Positions 15,407-24,116 of a stretch of DNA of 33,165 bases are shown here, piece after piece (position 1 is the stretch's first letter; each line of letters starts with the position of its first letter). The DNA lies in assembly GCA_045124495.1 (NCBI GenBank), contig JBGVLX010000112.1, positions 1-33,165 on the forward strand. Direction: 5' to 3'. The position numbers and the translations under genes are program-made. Under the pieces are notes generated by a model. It was not told where the DNA came from, did not search any database, and saw only the letters and a list, made by a program, of their open reading frames with translations. Origin of the DNA: RGIG1668 sp045124495. GTDB taxonomy: Bacteria; Bacillota; Clostridia; Lachnospirales; Lachnospiraceae.

Positions 15407-18400
15407 ATGGAAAATACATTACATTCATTTTATGAAGTTTTTTGTGAATTAAAAACCTCTAAGGAGCTGACAGGAGAATTTATGGAAGTTTTTGTAGAAC
15501 GTCTTTTGATGAAAAAATCCATAAATCTTTTAGAAGTTCATATCCTCAGTGAGAAATTAATTCATAAAAGAAATATCATGTTAATGGAAAAAGAAATTAA
15601 AAAATATATGTTTGAACGCAGTCGGACAAAGATAAAAATCATTGAACGATATGAATTATCAGAATTATATGATCCTGAGAAACTGTTTTTGTTATACAAA
15701 GACAGTTTTTTATTAGATTTTAAAGAAAGAAGTAATGTGGAATATCGACTGGTGCAGTCTAGTGAGTGGTTCTTTGACAATAATATTATTACGTTAACCT
15801 TAGAGGATACATTTCTGGCAAGAAGCAAATCTCCTGCGATAAAAAAATATATTGAGGAAGTATATCAGAATAAGTTCGGAATGTATGTTCAGGTAGGTTT
15901 TGATTATACTTTAGACCAGAAGGAACAGTTAAGACAGGCACATAAAATGCATAAATTAGAGTTAGAGGTAACTTCTATATTAGATGAAGTGGATTCTAAA
16001 ACAAAATCAGATTCAACGGTTGGCACCGGCACGAAAGAAGTGGACGGAAATAGAAAAAGCGCATCTGCCAGAAATTCAGAAACACAAAAATCGAATGGAG
16101 AAGGTTCTAAGAAAAATAGTGGAAACAGAAATTATTTCAATCAGGATAACGGCTTTAAAAAGCAACGACCGGCAGATGATCCGGATGTATTTTATGGAAA
16201 AAACTGTGAGGGTGATATTATTGAAATCAAAGAAATCATTACGGAAATGGGTGAGGTTGTAGTTCGTGGCGAATTAATAAAGCTGGATACCAGAGAAATC
16301 CGTTCTGAAAAAACCATTCTTATTTTAGCTTTAACAGATTATACAGACACCATAATGATAAAAATATTTGTGCCAAATGCAATCCTTCCGGATATATTAG
16401 ATCATCTGAAATGTGGTAAATTTTATAAAATCAAAGGAAATGCAATCCTTGACAAGTATGATCATGAAGTTTCCATTAGTTCTGTAATCGGAATGAAGGA
16501 AATTCCGGATTTTAGAATCAAAAGAAAAGATTTGAGTTTAGAAAAGAGGGTGGAACTGCACTTACATACGGTTATGAGTGAAAGTGACAGTGTAGTTGGA
16601 ATAAAAGATATTATTAAACTTGCCAAAAGCTGGGGACATAAAGCTATGGCAATTACGGATCATGGTGTAGTACAAGCCTTCCCGGTAGCTGCCCATTGTC
16701 TTGATAAGGATGATGATTTTAAGTTATTGTATGGCGTGGAAGGATATTTCGTAGATGATTTAAAAACGGTAGTAGTGAATTCCAAAAATCAATCTCTGCA
16801 AGGTGATTATGTTGTATTTGATATTGAAACGACGGGTTTTAGTCCGGTGAAGAATAAAATCATTGAAATCGGAGCTGTTAAGGTAAAAAATGGAGTTATC
16901 ACGGATCACTTTAGTCATTTTGTAAATCCACAAGAACCGATTCCGCCAAACATTGAATCCTTAACCGGAATAACTGACCGGATGGTAATGGAAGAACCGA
17001 CTATTGATGTGATTTTACCGGAGTTTTTGAAATTTTGTGAAGATAGTGTTTTAGTAGCACATAATGCTGATTTTGATGTAAGTTTTATTCGTGAAAAATC
17101 TGCAGAGTTGGGGTTGCCTTTTGATGCAACTTATATTGATACGGTCTTGCTTTCCAGATTTTTAATTACAGGAATTTCAAAATATACCCTGGATAGTGTG
17201 GCAAAGTATATGGGAGTGAAACTTACTGACCACCATAGAGCAGTAAATGACGCTCAGGCAACGGCAGAAATTTTTGTGAAATTTATTCCTCTACTGAAAG
17301 CCAAGGAGATTGAAACTTTGGATTCCTTAAATGCCATGTGTCAAATGAGTCCGGAGGCAATCAAGGCAGCTCCTTCCTATCATGGGATTTTAATTGCCAA
17401 GAATGAATTAGGAAGGGTGAATTTGTACCGTTTGATTTCAGAATCTCACATCACTTATTTTTCAAGAAGACCTCGTATGCCAAAAAGTCTGATTGAAAAG
17501 TATCGGGAAGGCTTGATTGTTGGCTCTGCCTGTGAAGCAGGAGAATTATATAAAGCCATTCTTATGAACAAAGGTGTTGCAGAAATTACAAGACTGGCTC
17601 AGTTTTATGACTATTTTGAAATACAGCCCCTTGGAAACAACTTTTTTATGTTGGATAATGATAAATATCCCGTAAATTCCGTAGAGGATTTAAAGGAAAT
17701 CAATCAAAAAATTGTTGCGTTAGGTGAGGAATTTATGAAGCCGGTAGTGGCTACCTGTGATGTTCATTTTATTGAACCGGAGGATAGTATTTATCGTGCC
17801 ATCATTCAGGCAAGTAAGAAATATAGTGATGTAGATAATCAACCTCCACTTTATTTTCGAACGACAGAAGAAATGTTGGCTGAATTTGAATATTTAGGTA
17901 GTGAAAAAGCCTATGAAGTGGTAATTGAAAATACCAATAAAATTGCAGATATGGTTGAGAGAATTTCACCTGTAAGACCGGATAAATGTCCTCCTGTTAT
18001 TGAGCAGTCGGATGCGACATTAACCAAAATCTGTTATGATAAAGCTCATGAAATTTATGGTCCGGAACTTCCACCACAAGTTTTGGAACGTTTAGAAAGG
18101 GAATTAAATTCGATTATTAGTAACGGATTTGCAGTTATGTATATTATTGCGCAGAAGCTGGTGTGGGATTCTAATGACCATGGTTATCTGGTTGGTTCTA
18201 GAGGTTCTGTCGGTTCTTCTTTTGTGGCAACCATGGCAGGTATTACAGAAGTAAATCCCTTGTCTGCACATTATATTTGTAAAAATTGTCATTATGTTGA
18301 TTTTGATTCCGAAGAAGTGAAAGCTTTTGCAGGATGTTCCGGCTGTGATATGCCGGATAAGAATTGCCCAAAGTGCGGAGAACCTTTGATGAAGGAAGGT

Positions 18401-19885
18401 CATGACATTCCTTTTGAAACTTTTTTAGGTTTTAAGGGGGATAAAGAGCCGGATATTGATTTGAATTTTTCCGGAGAATATCAGGCTTGTGCCCATGCTT
18501 ATACGGAAGAACTTTTTGGAAAAGGAAAGGCTTTTCGCGCCGGTACCATTGGTTCAGTTGCAGATAAGACAGCTTATTCCTATGTATATAAATATTTTGA
18601 AGAACGACATCAAAGTAAACGGCGGGCTGAAATGGAACGTTTAAGCCATGGATGTACCGGAGTAAAAAGAACTACAGGACAGCATCCGGGGGGAATGATT
18701 GTATTACCAAGAAATGAAGATATATATTCTTTTACACCGATACAACACCCCGCCAATGATGTAAATTCTCCTATCATTACTACTCATTTTGAATATCATT
18801 CCATTGACCATAACCTGTTAAAACTTGATATTCTTGGTCATGATGATCCATCTATGATTCGTATGATGGAAGATATAACAGGAATTGATGCCAAAACGAT
18901 TAAACTTGATGATAAAAAAGTGATGTCATTATTTCATAATACAGAGGCTTTAGGCATTACTCCGGAAGATATTGGCGGCACAAAGCTTGGTTCCCTCGGA
19001 ATACCGGAATTTGGTACGGATTTTGTTATACAGATGTTACTTGACACAAACCCACAATCTGTCTCAGATCTGATTCGAATTTCCGGATTGTCTCATGGCA
19101 CGGATGTGTGGCTTGGAAATGCCCAAACTTTGATTCAAGAAGGAAAAGCATTGATTTCTACAGCTATTTGTACACGTGATGATATTATGATTTATTTGAT
19201 TAATATGGGGATGGAGAAAGGACTTTCTTTTACCATTATGGAAAGTGTGAGAAAGGGAAAAGGATTAAAGCCAGAGTGGGAAGAGGCGATGTTGGCTCAT
19301 AATGTTCCTGACTGGTATATCTGGTCTTGCAAGAAAATAAAATACATGTTCCCGAAGGCGCATGCCGCTGCTTACGTTATGATGGCATGGCGTATTGCGT
19401 ATTTTAAGGTATATTATCCTCTTGCATATTATGCCACCTTCTTTAGTATCCGTGCCAAGGCATTTTCTTACGAAAAAATGTGTCAGGGAAAAGAAAAATT
19501 GGAGATGAGTATGAAGGAAATTACTTCGAAGCCAAAGGAAGAACAGACAGCAGTAGAACAGGATTCCTTAAGGGATATGAAGCTGGTTCAGGAAATGTAT
19601 GCCAGAGGATTTGAATTTTTACCAATGGATATTTTTGTGGCTGATGATGTAAAGTTTCAGATTATAGATGGGAAAATTATGCCGTCACTTGTGACCATTG
19701 ACGGACTAGGAGATAAGGCAGCCACTGCATTAAAGGAAGCCGCAAAGAATGGCCCATTTCTTTCAAAAGACGACTTAAAAGAGCGGGCAAAAATTTCTGC
19801 TACTGTAACAGATAAAATGCAGGAATTAGGACTTCTTGGGGATATACCGGAAAGCAATCAGTTAAGCTTTATTTTTGATTCATAA
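15407..19885 (+). CDS. polC: DNA polymerase III alpha subunit, PolC type
   Basis: A 1492-residue Gram-positive replicase. In order, it has an N-terminal region with a charged, Ser/Lys-rich linker (about 195-250) and an OB domain (about 265-375). The PHP domain starts at VELHLHTVMSESDS (about 380) and is interrupted by the 3'-5' exonuclease VVFDIETTGFS (about 468). A zinc-binding module follows (CKNCHYVDF ... CPKCGEPL, about 958-1000), then the polymerase core and a helix-hairpin-helix-like tail. It ends in QLSFIF, a likely beta-clamp contact. GGGTGTG upstream gives a modest ribosome site. Confidence 0.98.
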   Translation: MENTLHSFYEVFCELKTSKELTGEFMEVFVERLLMKKSINLLEVHILSEKLIHKRNIMLMEKEIKKYMFERSRTKIKIIERYELSELYDPEKLFLLYKDSFLLDFKERSNVEYRLVQSSEWFFDNNIITLTLEDTFLARSKSPAIKKYIEEVYQNKFGMYVQVGFDYTLDQKEQLRQAHKMHKLELEVTSILDEVDSKTKSDSTVGTGTKEVDGNRKSASARNSETQKSNGEGSKKNSGNRNYFNQDNGFKKQRPADDPDVFYGKNCEGDIIEIKEIITEMGEVVVRGELIKLDTREIRSEKTILILALTDYTDTIMIKIFVPNAILPDILDHLKCGKFYKIKGNAILDKYDHEVSISSVIGMKEIPDFRIKRKDLSLEKRVELHLHTVMSESDSVVGIKDIIKLAKSWGHKAMAITDHGVVQAFPVAAHCLDKDDDFKLLYGVEGYFVDDLKTVVVNSKNQSLQGDYVVFDIETTGFSPVKNKIIEIGAVKVKNGVITDHFSHFVNPQEPIPPNIESLTGITDRMVMEEPTIDVILPEFLKFCEDSVLVAHNADFDVSFIREKSAELGLPFDATYIDTVLLSRFLITGISKYTLDSVAKYMGVKLTDHHRAVNDAQATAEIFVKFIPLLKAKEIETLDSLNAMCQMSPEAIKAAPSYHGILIAKNELGRVNLYRLISESHITYFSRRPRMPKSLIEKYREGLIVGSACEAGELYKAILMNKGVAEITRLAQFYDYFEIQPLGNNFFMLDNDKYPVNSVEDLKEINQKIVALGEEFMKPVVATCDVHFIEPEDSIYRAIIQASKKYSDVDNQPPLYFRTTEEMLAEFEYLGSEKAYEVVIENTNKIADMVERISPVRPDKCPPVIEQSDATLTKICYDKAHEIYGPELPPQVLERLERELNSIISNGFAVMYIIAQKLVWDSNDHGYLVGSRGSVGSSFVATMAGITEVNPLSAHYICKNCHYVDFDSEEVKAFAGCSGCDMPDKNCPKCGEPLMKEGHDIPFETFLGFKGDKEPDIDLNFSGEYQACAHAYTEELFGKGKAFRAGTIGSVADKTAYSYVYKYFEERHQSKRRAEMERLSHGCTGVKRTTGQHPGGMIVLPRNEDIYSFTPIQHPANDVNSPIITTHFEYHSIDHNLLKLDILGHDDPSMIRMMEDITGIDAKTIKLDDKKVMSLFHNTEALGITPEDIGGTKLGSLGIPEFGTDFVIQMLLDTNPQSVSDLIRISGLSHGTDVWLGNAQTLIQEGKALISTAICTRDDIMIYLINMGMEKGLSFTIMESVRKGKGLKPEWEEAMLAHNVPDWYIWSCKKIKYMFPKAHAAAYVMMAWRIAYFKVYYPLAYYATFFSIRAKAFSYEKMCQGKEKLEMSMKEITSKPKEEQTAVEQDSLRDMKLVQEMYARGFEFLPMDIFVADDVKFQIIDGKIMPSLVTIDGLGDKAATALKEAAKNGPFLSKDDLKERAKISATVTDKMQELGLLGDIPESNQLSFIFDS

Positions 19886-19947
19886 TTCAAAAGATTTATA
19901 GTTTCATGAACTTTTTTATAAGTTTTGGAAGAGAACAGGAGGAAGAA

Positions 19948-21072
19948 GTGAAAATATCAGATAAAATTATTCAATTCGTAAAAAAAGAACCTATTTTCAT
20001 TGTAGCCACGTTTTTGGCTGTTGTATCAATGTTCTTTGTTCCGGTGGATAAAACCTATTTCAGCTATATTGACACCAGAGTGTTAGCCCTGCTTTTTTCC
20101 TTTATGATCGTAATGGCAGGACTGAAAGAACTAGGAATTTTTTTTGAAATGGCAGGATTTCTGACTAAAAAAGTGAAGGATTTCAGACAGTTAACTTTTG
20201 TTCTTGTTTTTTTATGCTTTTTTACATCCATGCTGATTACTAACGATGTGGCATTGATTACTTTTGTTCCATTTACAATTTTATTACTGCATATGATAGG
20301 ATTGGAAGAAAAAATGATTTCCATAATTGTATTACAGACTATTGCAGCGAATTTAGGGAGTATGCTGACACCTATAGGTAATCCGCAAAACTTATATATT
20401 TACGGTTTGTCTGGTATGAATATGGGAAACTTTTTAAGCATTATGGGGCCTCTTACGGTTCTATCTGCCATTTTACTGGTTGTTGGTTGTATGTTTCAAA
20501 AGAAACAAAATATTTTAACCATAAAATTAGAAAAGAGCATAAGTTTATCAAAAACAGAAAAAATACAGTTTGTTTATTTTGTTCTTGTTTTTCTTGTTTC
20601 TTTGCTTAGTGTACTTCGTTTTATTACTTATTGGATTCCTCTTGGAATTTCTCTTTTTGGGACATTCTTCTTACGAAAAGAAATTTTAAAAAAAGTGGAT
20701 TATAATCTTCTTTTGACATTTTTAAGTTTCTTTATATTTATAGGGAATATGGGAAGAATGGAAACGGTACGAAACGCCATGGAAAGTCTTTTAGAGGGAA
20801 GAGAAGTAATTTTGGCATTTTTATTAAGTCAGGTAATTAGTAATGTACCAACTGCCATTTTACTTTCCGGTTTTACTTCTGAATGGAACCTTCTTTTGAT
20901 GGGGGTAAATGTAGGAGGTTTGGGAACTTTGATTGCTTCTTTGGCAAGTTTAATTTCTTATAAATTTTATGCACAGGAGGAACACAGTAAAAAAGGAAAA
21001 TATATATTACATTTCACGGTTGTGAATGTTATTTTTGCCATAATTTTGCTTTTTGCTGCCACTTTATTATGA
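19948..21072 (+). CDS. ArsB/NhaD-type ion permease, substrate unknown
   Basis: A 374-residue integral membrane protein with about ten hydrophobic helices in two related halves. Each half carries the re-entrant hairpin motif of the ion-transporter superfamily: TPIGNPQNLYIYG in the first and SNVPTAILLSGF in the second. Members export arsenite or exchange Na+/H+, or move dicarboxylates; the sequence does not decide which. The frame is open from 19906, but AGGAGG at 19938-19943 points to GTG 19948. Its stop overlaps the next start (ATGA). Confidence 0.8.
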   Translation: MKISDKIIQFVKKEPIFIVATFLAVVSMFFVPVDKTYFSYIDTRVLALLFSFMIVMAGLKELGIFFEMAGFLTKKVKDFRQLTFVLVFLCFFTSMLITNDVALITFVPFTILLLHMIGLEEKMISIIVLQTIAANLGSMLTPIGNPQNLYIYGLSGMNMGNFLSIMGPLTVLSAILLVVGCMFQKKQNILTIKLEKSISLSKTEKIQFVYFVLVFLVSLLSVLRFITYWIPLGISLFGTFFLRKEILKKVDYNLLLTFLSFFIFIGNMGRMETVRNAMESLLEGREVILAFLLSQVISNVPTAILLSGFTSEWNLLLMGVNVGGLGTLIASLASLISYKFYAQEEHSKKGKYILHFTVVNVIFAIILLFAATLL

Positions 21073-21905
21073 AGTATTTAGAAATTGAAAAAAGTATACA
21101 AAAACGATATCGGAAAGAAATCTGGGGGAAATTCACAAAAGCAATTAATACCTATCAATTAGTAGAAAATGGTGATAAAATTGCCGTATGCATTTCCGGA
21201 GGAAAAGATTCCATGCTAATGGCTAAATTATTTCAGGAATTAAAACGACACAGAAAAATTGATTTTGATGTGGTTTTTCTGGTTATGGATCCGGGCTATA
21301 ATCAAAAAAATAGGTCAAAGATTGAAGAAAATGCAAAATTGTTAAATATCCCCATTCAAATCTTTGACTCTGACATTTTTGAATCTGTGTCTGAAATTGA
21401 GAAATCTCCATGTTATCTTTGCGCCAGAATGCGAAGAGGATGTCTTTATGGAAAAGCAAAAGAATTAGGATGTAATAAAATTGCTTTAGGGCATCATTAT
21501 AACGATGTCATTGAGACCATATTGATGGGAATTCTTTATGGATCACAGTTTCAGACTATGATGCCAAAACTACACAGCACTAATTTTGAAGGTATGGAGT
21601 TAATCCGGCCAATGTATCTGATACGGGAAGAGGCAATTTTAAGATGGAAAGAATACAATGACTTAGAATTTATCCAATGTGCCTGTAGATTCACAGAAAC
21701 CTGTGCTCAAAATACAGAAGAACAAAATCCTTCTGCACGGCTGGAAGTAAAAAGATTAATACAAAAATTAAAGGAAACAAATCCTGATGTGGAAGAACAT
21801 ATTTTTCGTAGTGTGGAAAATGTAAATCTGGATACTTTGATTTCTTATAAGAATAAATCCATGCAGCATCATTTTTTGGATACATATGATGATTCACATT
21901 CCTAA
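21069..21905 (+). CDS. TtcA-like PP-loop tRNA thiolation protein, copy 1
   Basis: A 278-residue protein with the PP-loop SGGKDS (43-48), which adenylates the tRNA base. CYLC (Cys115, Cys118) and a C-terminal cysteine group (Cys204, Cys206, Cys212) are candidate iron-sulfur ligands. GHHYNDVIET is the other family motif. TtcA thiolates cytidine 32 of tRNAs. A second family member occurs at 27145-27894, so the exact target of each is uncertain. The start overlaps the permease stop, indicating translational coupling to an apparently unrelated gene. Confidence 0.8.
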   Translation: MKYLEIEKSIQKRYRKEIWGKFTKAINTYQLVENGDKIAVCISGGKDSMLMAKLFQELKRHRKIDFDVVFLVMDPGYNQKNRSKIEENAKLLNIPIQIFDSDIFESVSEIEKSPCYLCARMRRGCLYGKAKELGCNKIALGHHYNDVIETILMGILYGSQFQTMMPKLHSTNFEGMELIRPMYLIREEAILRWKEYNDLEFIQCACRFTETCAQNTEEQNPSARLEVKRLIQKLKETNPDVEEHIFRSVENVNLDTLISYKNKSMQHHFLDTYDDSHS

Positions 21906-21912
21906 TCCTAAA

Positions 21913-21985
21913 TGATTCATGCATACCCAATAATTTTGCATAGTCTTGTTTCTAAGACTAATCCGTGGGTAACTACAATGAATCA
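21913..21985. repeat. Three-part nested inverted repeat
   Basis: Three perfect arm pairs are nested: TGATTCAT/ATGAATCA (21913-21920, 21978-21985), TACCCA/TGGGTA (21924-21929, 21966-21971) and TAGTCTT/AAGACTA (21941-21947, 21954-21960). They are separated by internal loops. It lies eight bases after the stop of the TtcA-like gene and well upstream of the nadA promoter. No T run follows. It may be a 3'-UTR structure or a small mobile repeat. Confidence 0.65.
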
Positions 21986-22045
21986 ATGGAGATTAAAACA
22001 TATTATTTTATGGATGAAAACTGATAAAAATGCATTGAAATTCCC

Positions 22046-22074
22046 TTGAGGCTTATTGAAAAATATGGTATGAT
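22046..22074 (+). promoter_or_regulatory. Promoter of nadA
   Basis: TTGAGG (22046-22051) and TATGAT (22069-22074) are 17 bases apart. The predicted start near 22081 gives a leader of about 108 bases. Parts of it can pair weakly (AGCCT with AGGCT), but I see no known riboswitch pattern. Confidence 0.6.
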
Positions 22075-22189
22075 TTTGAAAGTGTAGCCTTTGCTTTAAT
22101 ATATAAGGTATGGATATGTCTTGAATGTTAAGGTTTAGGCTTTATATCGTAAATTTGTAGATAAAAAGAACAAAAGGAGCTTACGACTT

Positions 22190-23089
22190 ATGTTAAAAGA
22201 AGAAATTAAGAAATTGCAACAGGAAAAAGATGTGGTTATTTTAGCACATTACTATGTAGACGCTGCGGTTCAGGAAATTGCAGATTATGTTGGTGATTCC
22301 TATTATCTTAGTAAAGTAGCAACTAAGGTAACTCAGAAGAATATCTTGTTTTGTGGCGTTTCTTTTATGGGAGAAAGTGCAAAAATATTAAATCCGGAAA
22401 AAACTGTGATTATGCCGGATGTAACGGCAGATTGTCCTATGGCACATATGGTTACCATAGAAAAAATAGAAGAAATGAGGAAGCAATATGAGGATATCGC
22501 AGTGGTATGTTATATTAATTCTTCGGCTAAAATTAAAGCACATTCTGATGTATGTGTTACTTCATCAAACGCTTTAAAAGTAGTAAGTGCTCTCCCTAAT
22601 AAAAAAATCTTTTTTGTTCCGGATAATAATTTAGGAAGATATATTGCAAAACAGCTTCCTGAGAAAGATTTTATTTTCAATGACGGTTTTTGCCATGTAC
22701 ATACAGAAATCCATGCAGAAGACCTTTTAAAAGCAAAACAACAATATCCTGGAGTAAAAGTGTTGACGCATCCGGAATGTACGGAAGATGTATTAGAGTT
22801 ATCGGATTTTATTGGAAGTACTTCTGAAATCATTGATTTTGCAACAAAATGTGATGATACAGAATTTATTATTGCAACAGAGACAGGCGTTTTCTATGAA
22901 TTGCAATTAAAAAATCCTGATAAAAAGTTTTATCCGGTAATTTCACAGCAAATCTGCCCGGATATGAAAAAAATTACTTTAGAGAAGGTAAAAGATGCGC
23001 TAGTTTATTTAGAAGAGAATGTGAAGTTAGAAGAAGAGACAAAAGAGGCGGCATACAAACCATTAAATCGAATGCTAGAGCTGGCGTAG
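22190..23089 (+). CDS. nadA: Quinolinate synthase NadA
   Basis: A 299-residue NadA of typical short length. The three conserved [4Fe-4S] ligands are present at Cys82 (TADCPMAHM), Cys168 (NDGFCHVH) and Cys256 (QQICPDMK). The substrate signature HYYVDAAVQEIAD is near the N-terminus. It condenses iminoaspartate and dihydroxyacetone phosphate to quinolinate. AAAGGAG supports the ATG. nadB and nadC, often its neighbours, are absent from this window, so iminoaspartate supply must be encoded elsewhere. Confidence 0.95.
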   Translation: MLKEEIKKLQQEKDVVILAHYYVDAAVQEIADYVGDSYYLSKVATKVTQKNILFCGVSFMGESAKILNPEKTVIMPDVTADCPMAHMVTIEKIEEMRKQYEDIAVVCYINSSAKIKAHSDVCVTSSNALKVVSALPNKKIFFVPDNNLGRYIAKQLPEKDFIFNDGFCHVHTEIHAEDLLKAKQQYPGVKVLTHPECTEDVLELSDFIGSTSEIIDFATKCDDTEFIIATETGVFYELQLKNPDKKFYPVISQQICPDMKKITLEKVKDALVYLEENVKLEEETKEAAYKPLNRMLELA

Positions 23090-23150
23090 GCGGAAAAGAT
23101 TAAAAAAATACATAAGTTATTAAAAAGCAGAGAAAGAGTCAGAATCCAAA

Positions 23151-23182
23151 AAAGCGATGGTCTGTTATGGGATCATCGCTTT
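23151..23182 (+). terminator. Hairpin after nadA, weak terminator
   Basis: AAAGCGATG (23151-23159) pairs perfectly with CATCGCTTT (23174-23182) around a 14-base loop, about 60 bases after nadA. The T tract is minimal, so termination would be inefficient. Confidence 0.5.
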
Positions 23183-23270
23183 GTATCTATATAGAATTTT
23201 GTTTATACACTTGTGAATATAAAAATAAAAATGTGATTCAAAATTTTTATAAAGAAATAATAAAAAACTC

Positions 23271-23299
23271 TTGCTTTTTTATGAAAAAAATGCTAAACT
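23271..23299 (+). promoter_or_regulatory. Promoter of tRNA-Glu
   Basis: TTGCTT (23271-23276) and TAAACT (23294-23299), 17 bases apart, place the start 6-7 bases before the tRNA 5' end. The same TAAACT -10 is used at rplU. Confidence 0.55.
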
Positions 23300-23312
23300 A
23301 AAATAGTTGTTT

Positions 23313-23384
23313 GGCCTGTTAGTCAAGCGGCTAAGACGCCGCCCTCTCAAGGCGGAGAGACGGGTTCGATTCCCGTACAGGCTA
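23313..23384 (+). tRNA. tRNA-Glu (anticodon CUC)
   Basis: A full cloverleaf of 72 bases. The acceptor GGCCTGT pairs with ACAGGCT (first pair G-U) and the D stem is GTC/GAC. The anticodon stem CCGCC/GGCGG holds the loop CTCTCAA with CTC at positions 34-36, reading GAG codons. The variable loop is four bases, and the T stem is ACGGG/CCCGT with TTCGATT. The discriminator is A and CCA is not encoded. sodA on the opposite strand ends at the very next base. Confidence 0.95.
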
Positions 23385-24005
23385 TTATTTACCAAAACGG
23401 AGTTCAGCTTCTTTCCAGTTAATATAGCGAATCCAGTTTTGTACATAATCATTTTTTCTATTTTGATATTGCAGATAATATGAGTGTTCCCATAGATCTA
23501 GTGTTATCAAAGGGAGAAGATGTTCTGAAAGAGGAGTCTCCTGGTTCTTAGATAGAATCAGTTTGACTTCTCTTTTTTCTGTTTTTACCAGGTTGAGATA
23601 TCCGGAACCAACAAGACTCATAGAAACATCTATGATGGTCTTTTGAAATTTATAATAATCGCCATAAGTCTGATTTATTGCATCAAATAAAGCTCCCGTT
23701 GGAAGGGAAAATCCGTGTGGCTGCATGCTGTTAAAATATAGTTGATGATTATACACGCCGCCTGCATTTACAAGAGCAGCATCACGAATCGATTCCTGCA
23801 ACACGTTGGGATGGATAAGAATTTCTTCTAAGGAAAGCTGGTGATATTCCGGATAATCTTTTAATACCAAATTTAGCCGATTTACATAATTTTTCTGATG
23901 TTTTTCATGATGAATATATAATGTTTCTTCATTAAGAAAAGGAATCAACGCATCGTAAGAATAGGGAAGTTTTTGAAGCTCAAAGGGATAATGTTGTTTT
24001 TTCAT
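23385..24005 (-). CDS. sodA: Superoxide dismutase, Fe/Mn family
   Basis: A 206-residue Fe/Mn superoxide dismutase. The four metal ligands are preserved: His32 in YIHHEKHQ, His87 in YNHQLYF, and Asp170 and His174 in DLWEHSYY. Usually tryptophan-rich stretches are altered (GSGYLNL where GSGWAWL is common; NHQLYF where NHxxFW is common), so it is a divergent member and the preferred metal is unclear. The frame is open to ATG 24017; ATG 24005 fits the family start better. Its stop abuts the tRNA on the other strand with no terminator of its own. Confidence 0.88.
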   Translation of the reverse strand: MKKQHYPFELQKLPYSYDALIPFLNEETLYIHHEKHQKNYVNRLNLVLKDYPEYHQLSLEEILIHPNVLQESIRDAALVNAGGVYNHQLYFNSMQPHGFSLPTGALFDAINQTYGDYYKFQKTIIDVSMSLVGSGYLNLVKTEKREVKLILSKNQETPLSEHLLPLITLDLWEHSYYLQYQNRKNDYVQNWIRYINWKEAELRFGK

Positions 24006-24052
24006 TACTTGCACCATACCTCAGGAAAATAACGGGATTTTCTATTCGAGGA

Positions 24053-24091
24053 GCGAACACAAAAGCGGAGTCGGAGTGTTCGCATTTTTTT
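24053..24091 (+). terminator. Plus-strand intrinsic terminator upstream of sodA
   Basis: GCGAACAC (24053-24060) pairs perfectly with GTGTTCGC (24076-24083) and is followed by seven T residues (24085-24091). It faces right, yet the only plus-strand gene before it is tRNA-Glu, 670 bases away. It therefore probably ends a long tRNA precursor that runs antisense through sodA. Confidence 0.7.
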
Positions 24092-24116
24092 CCTTTCTCT
24101 GATTTTCTTTCACTTA

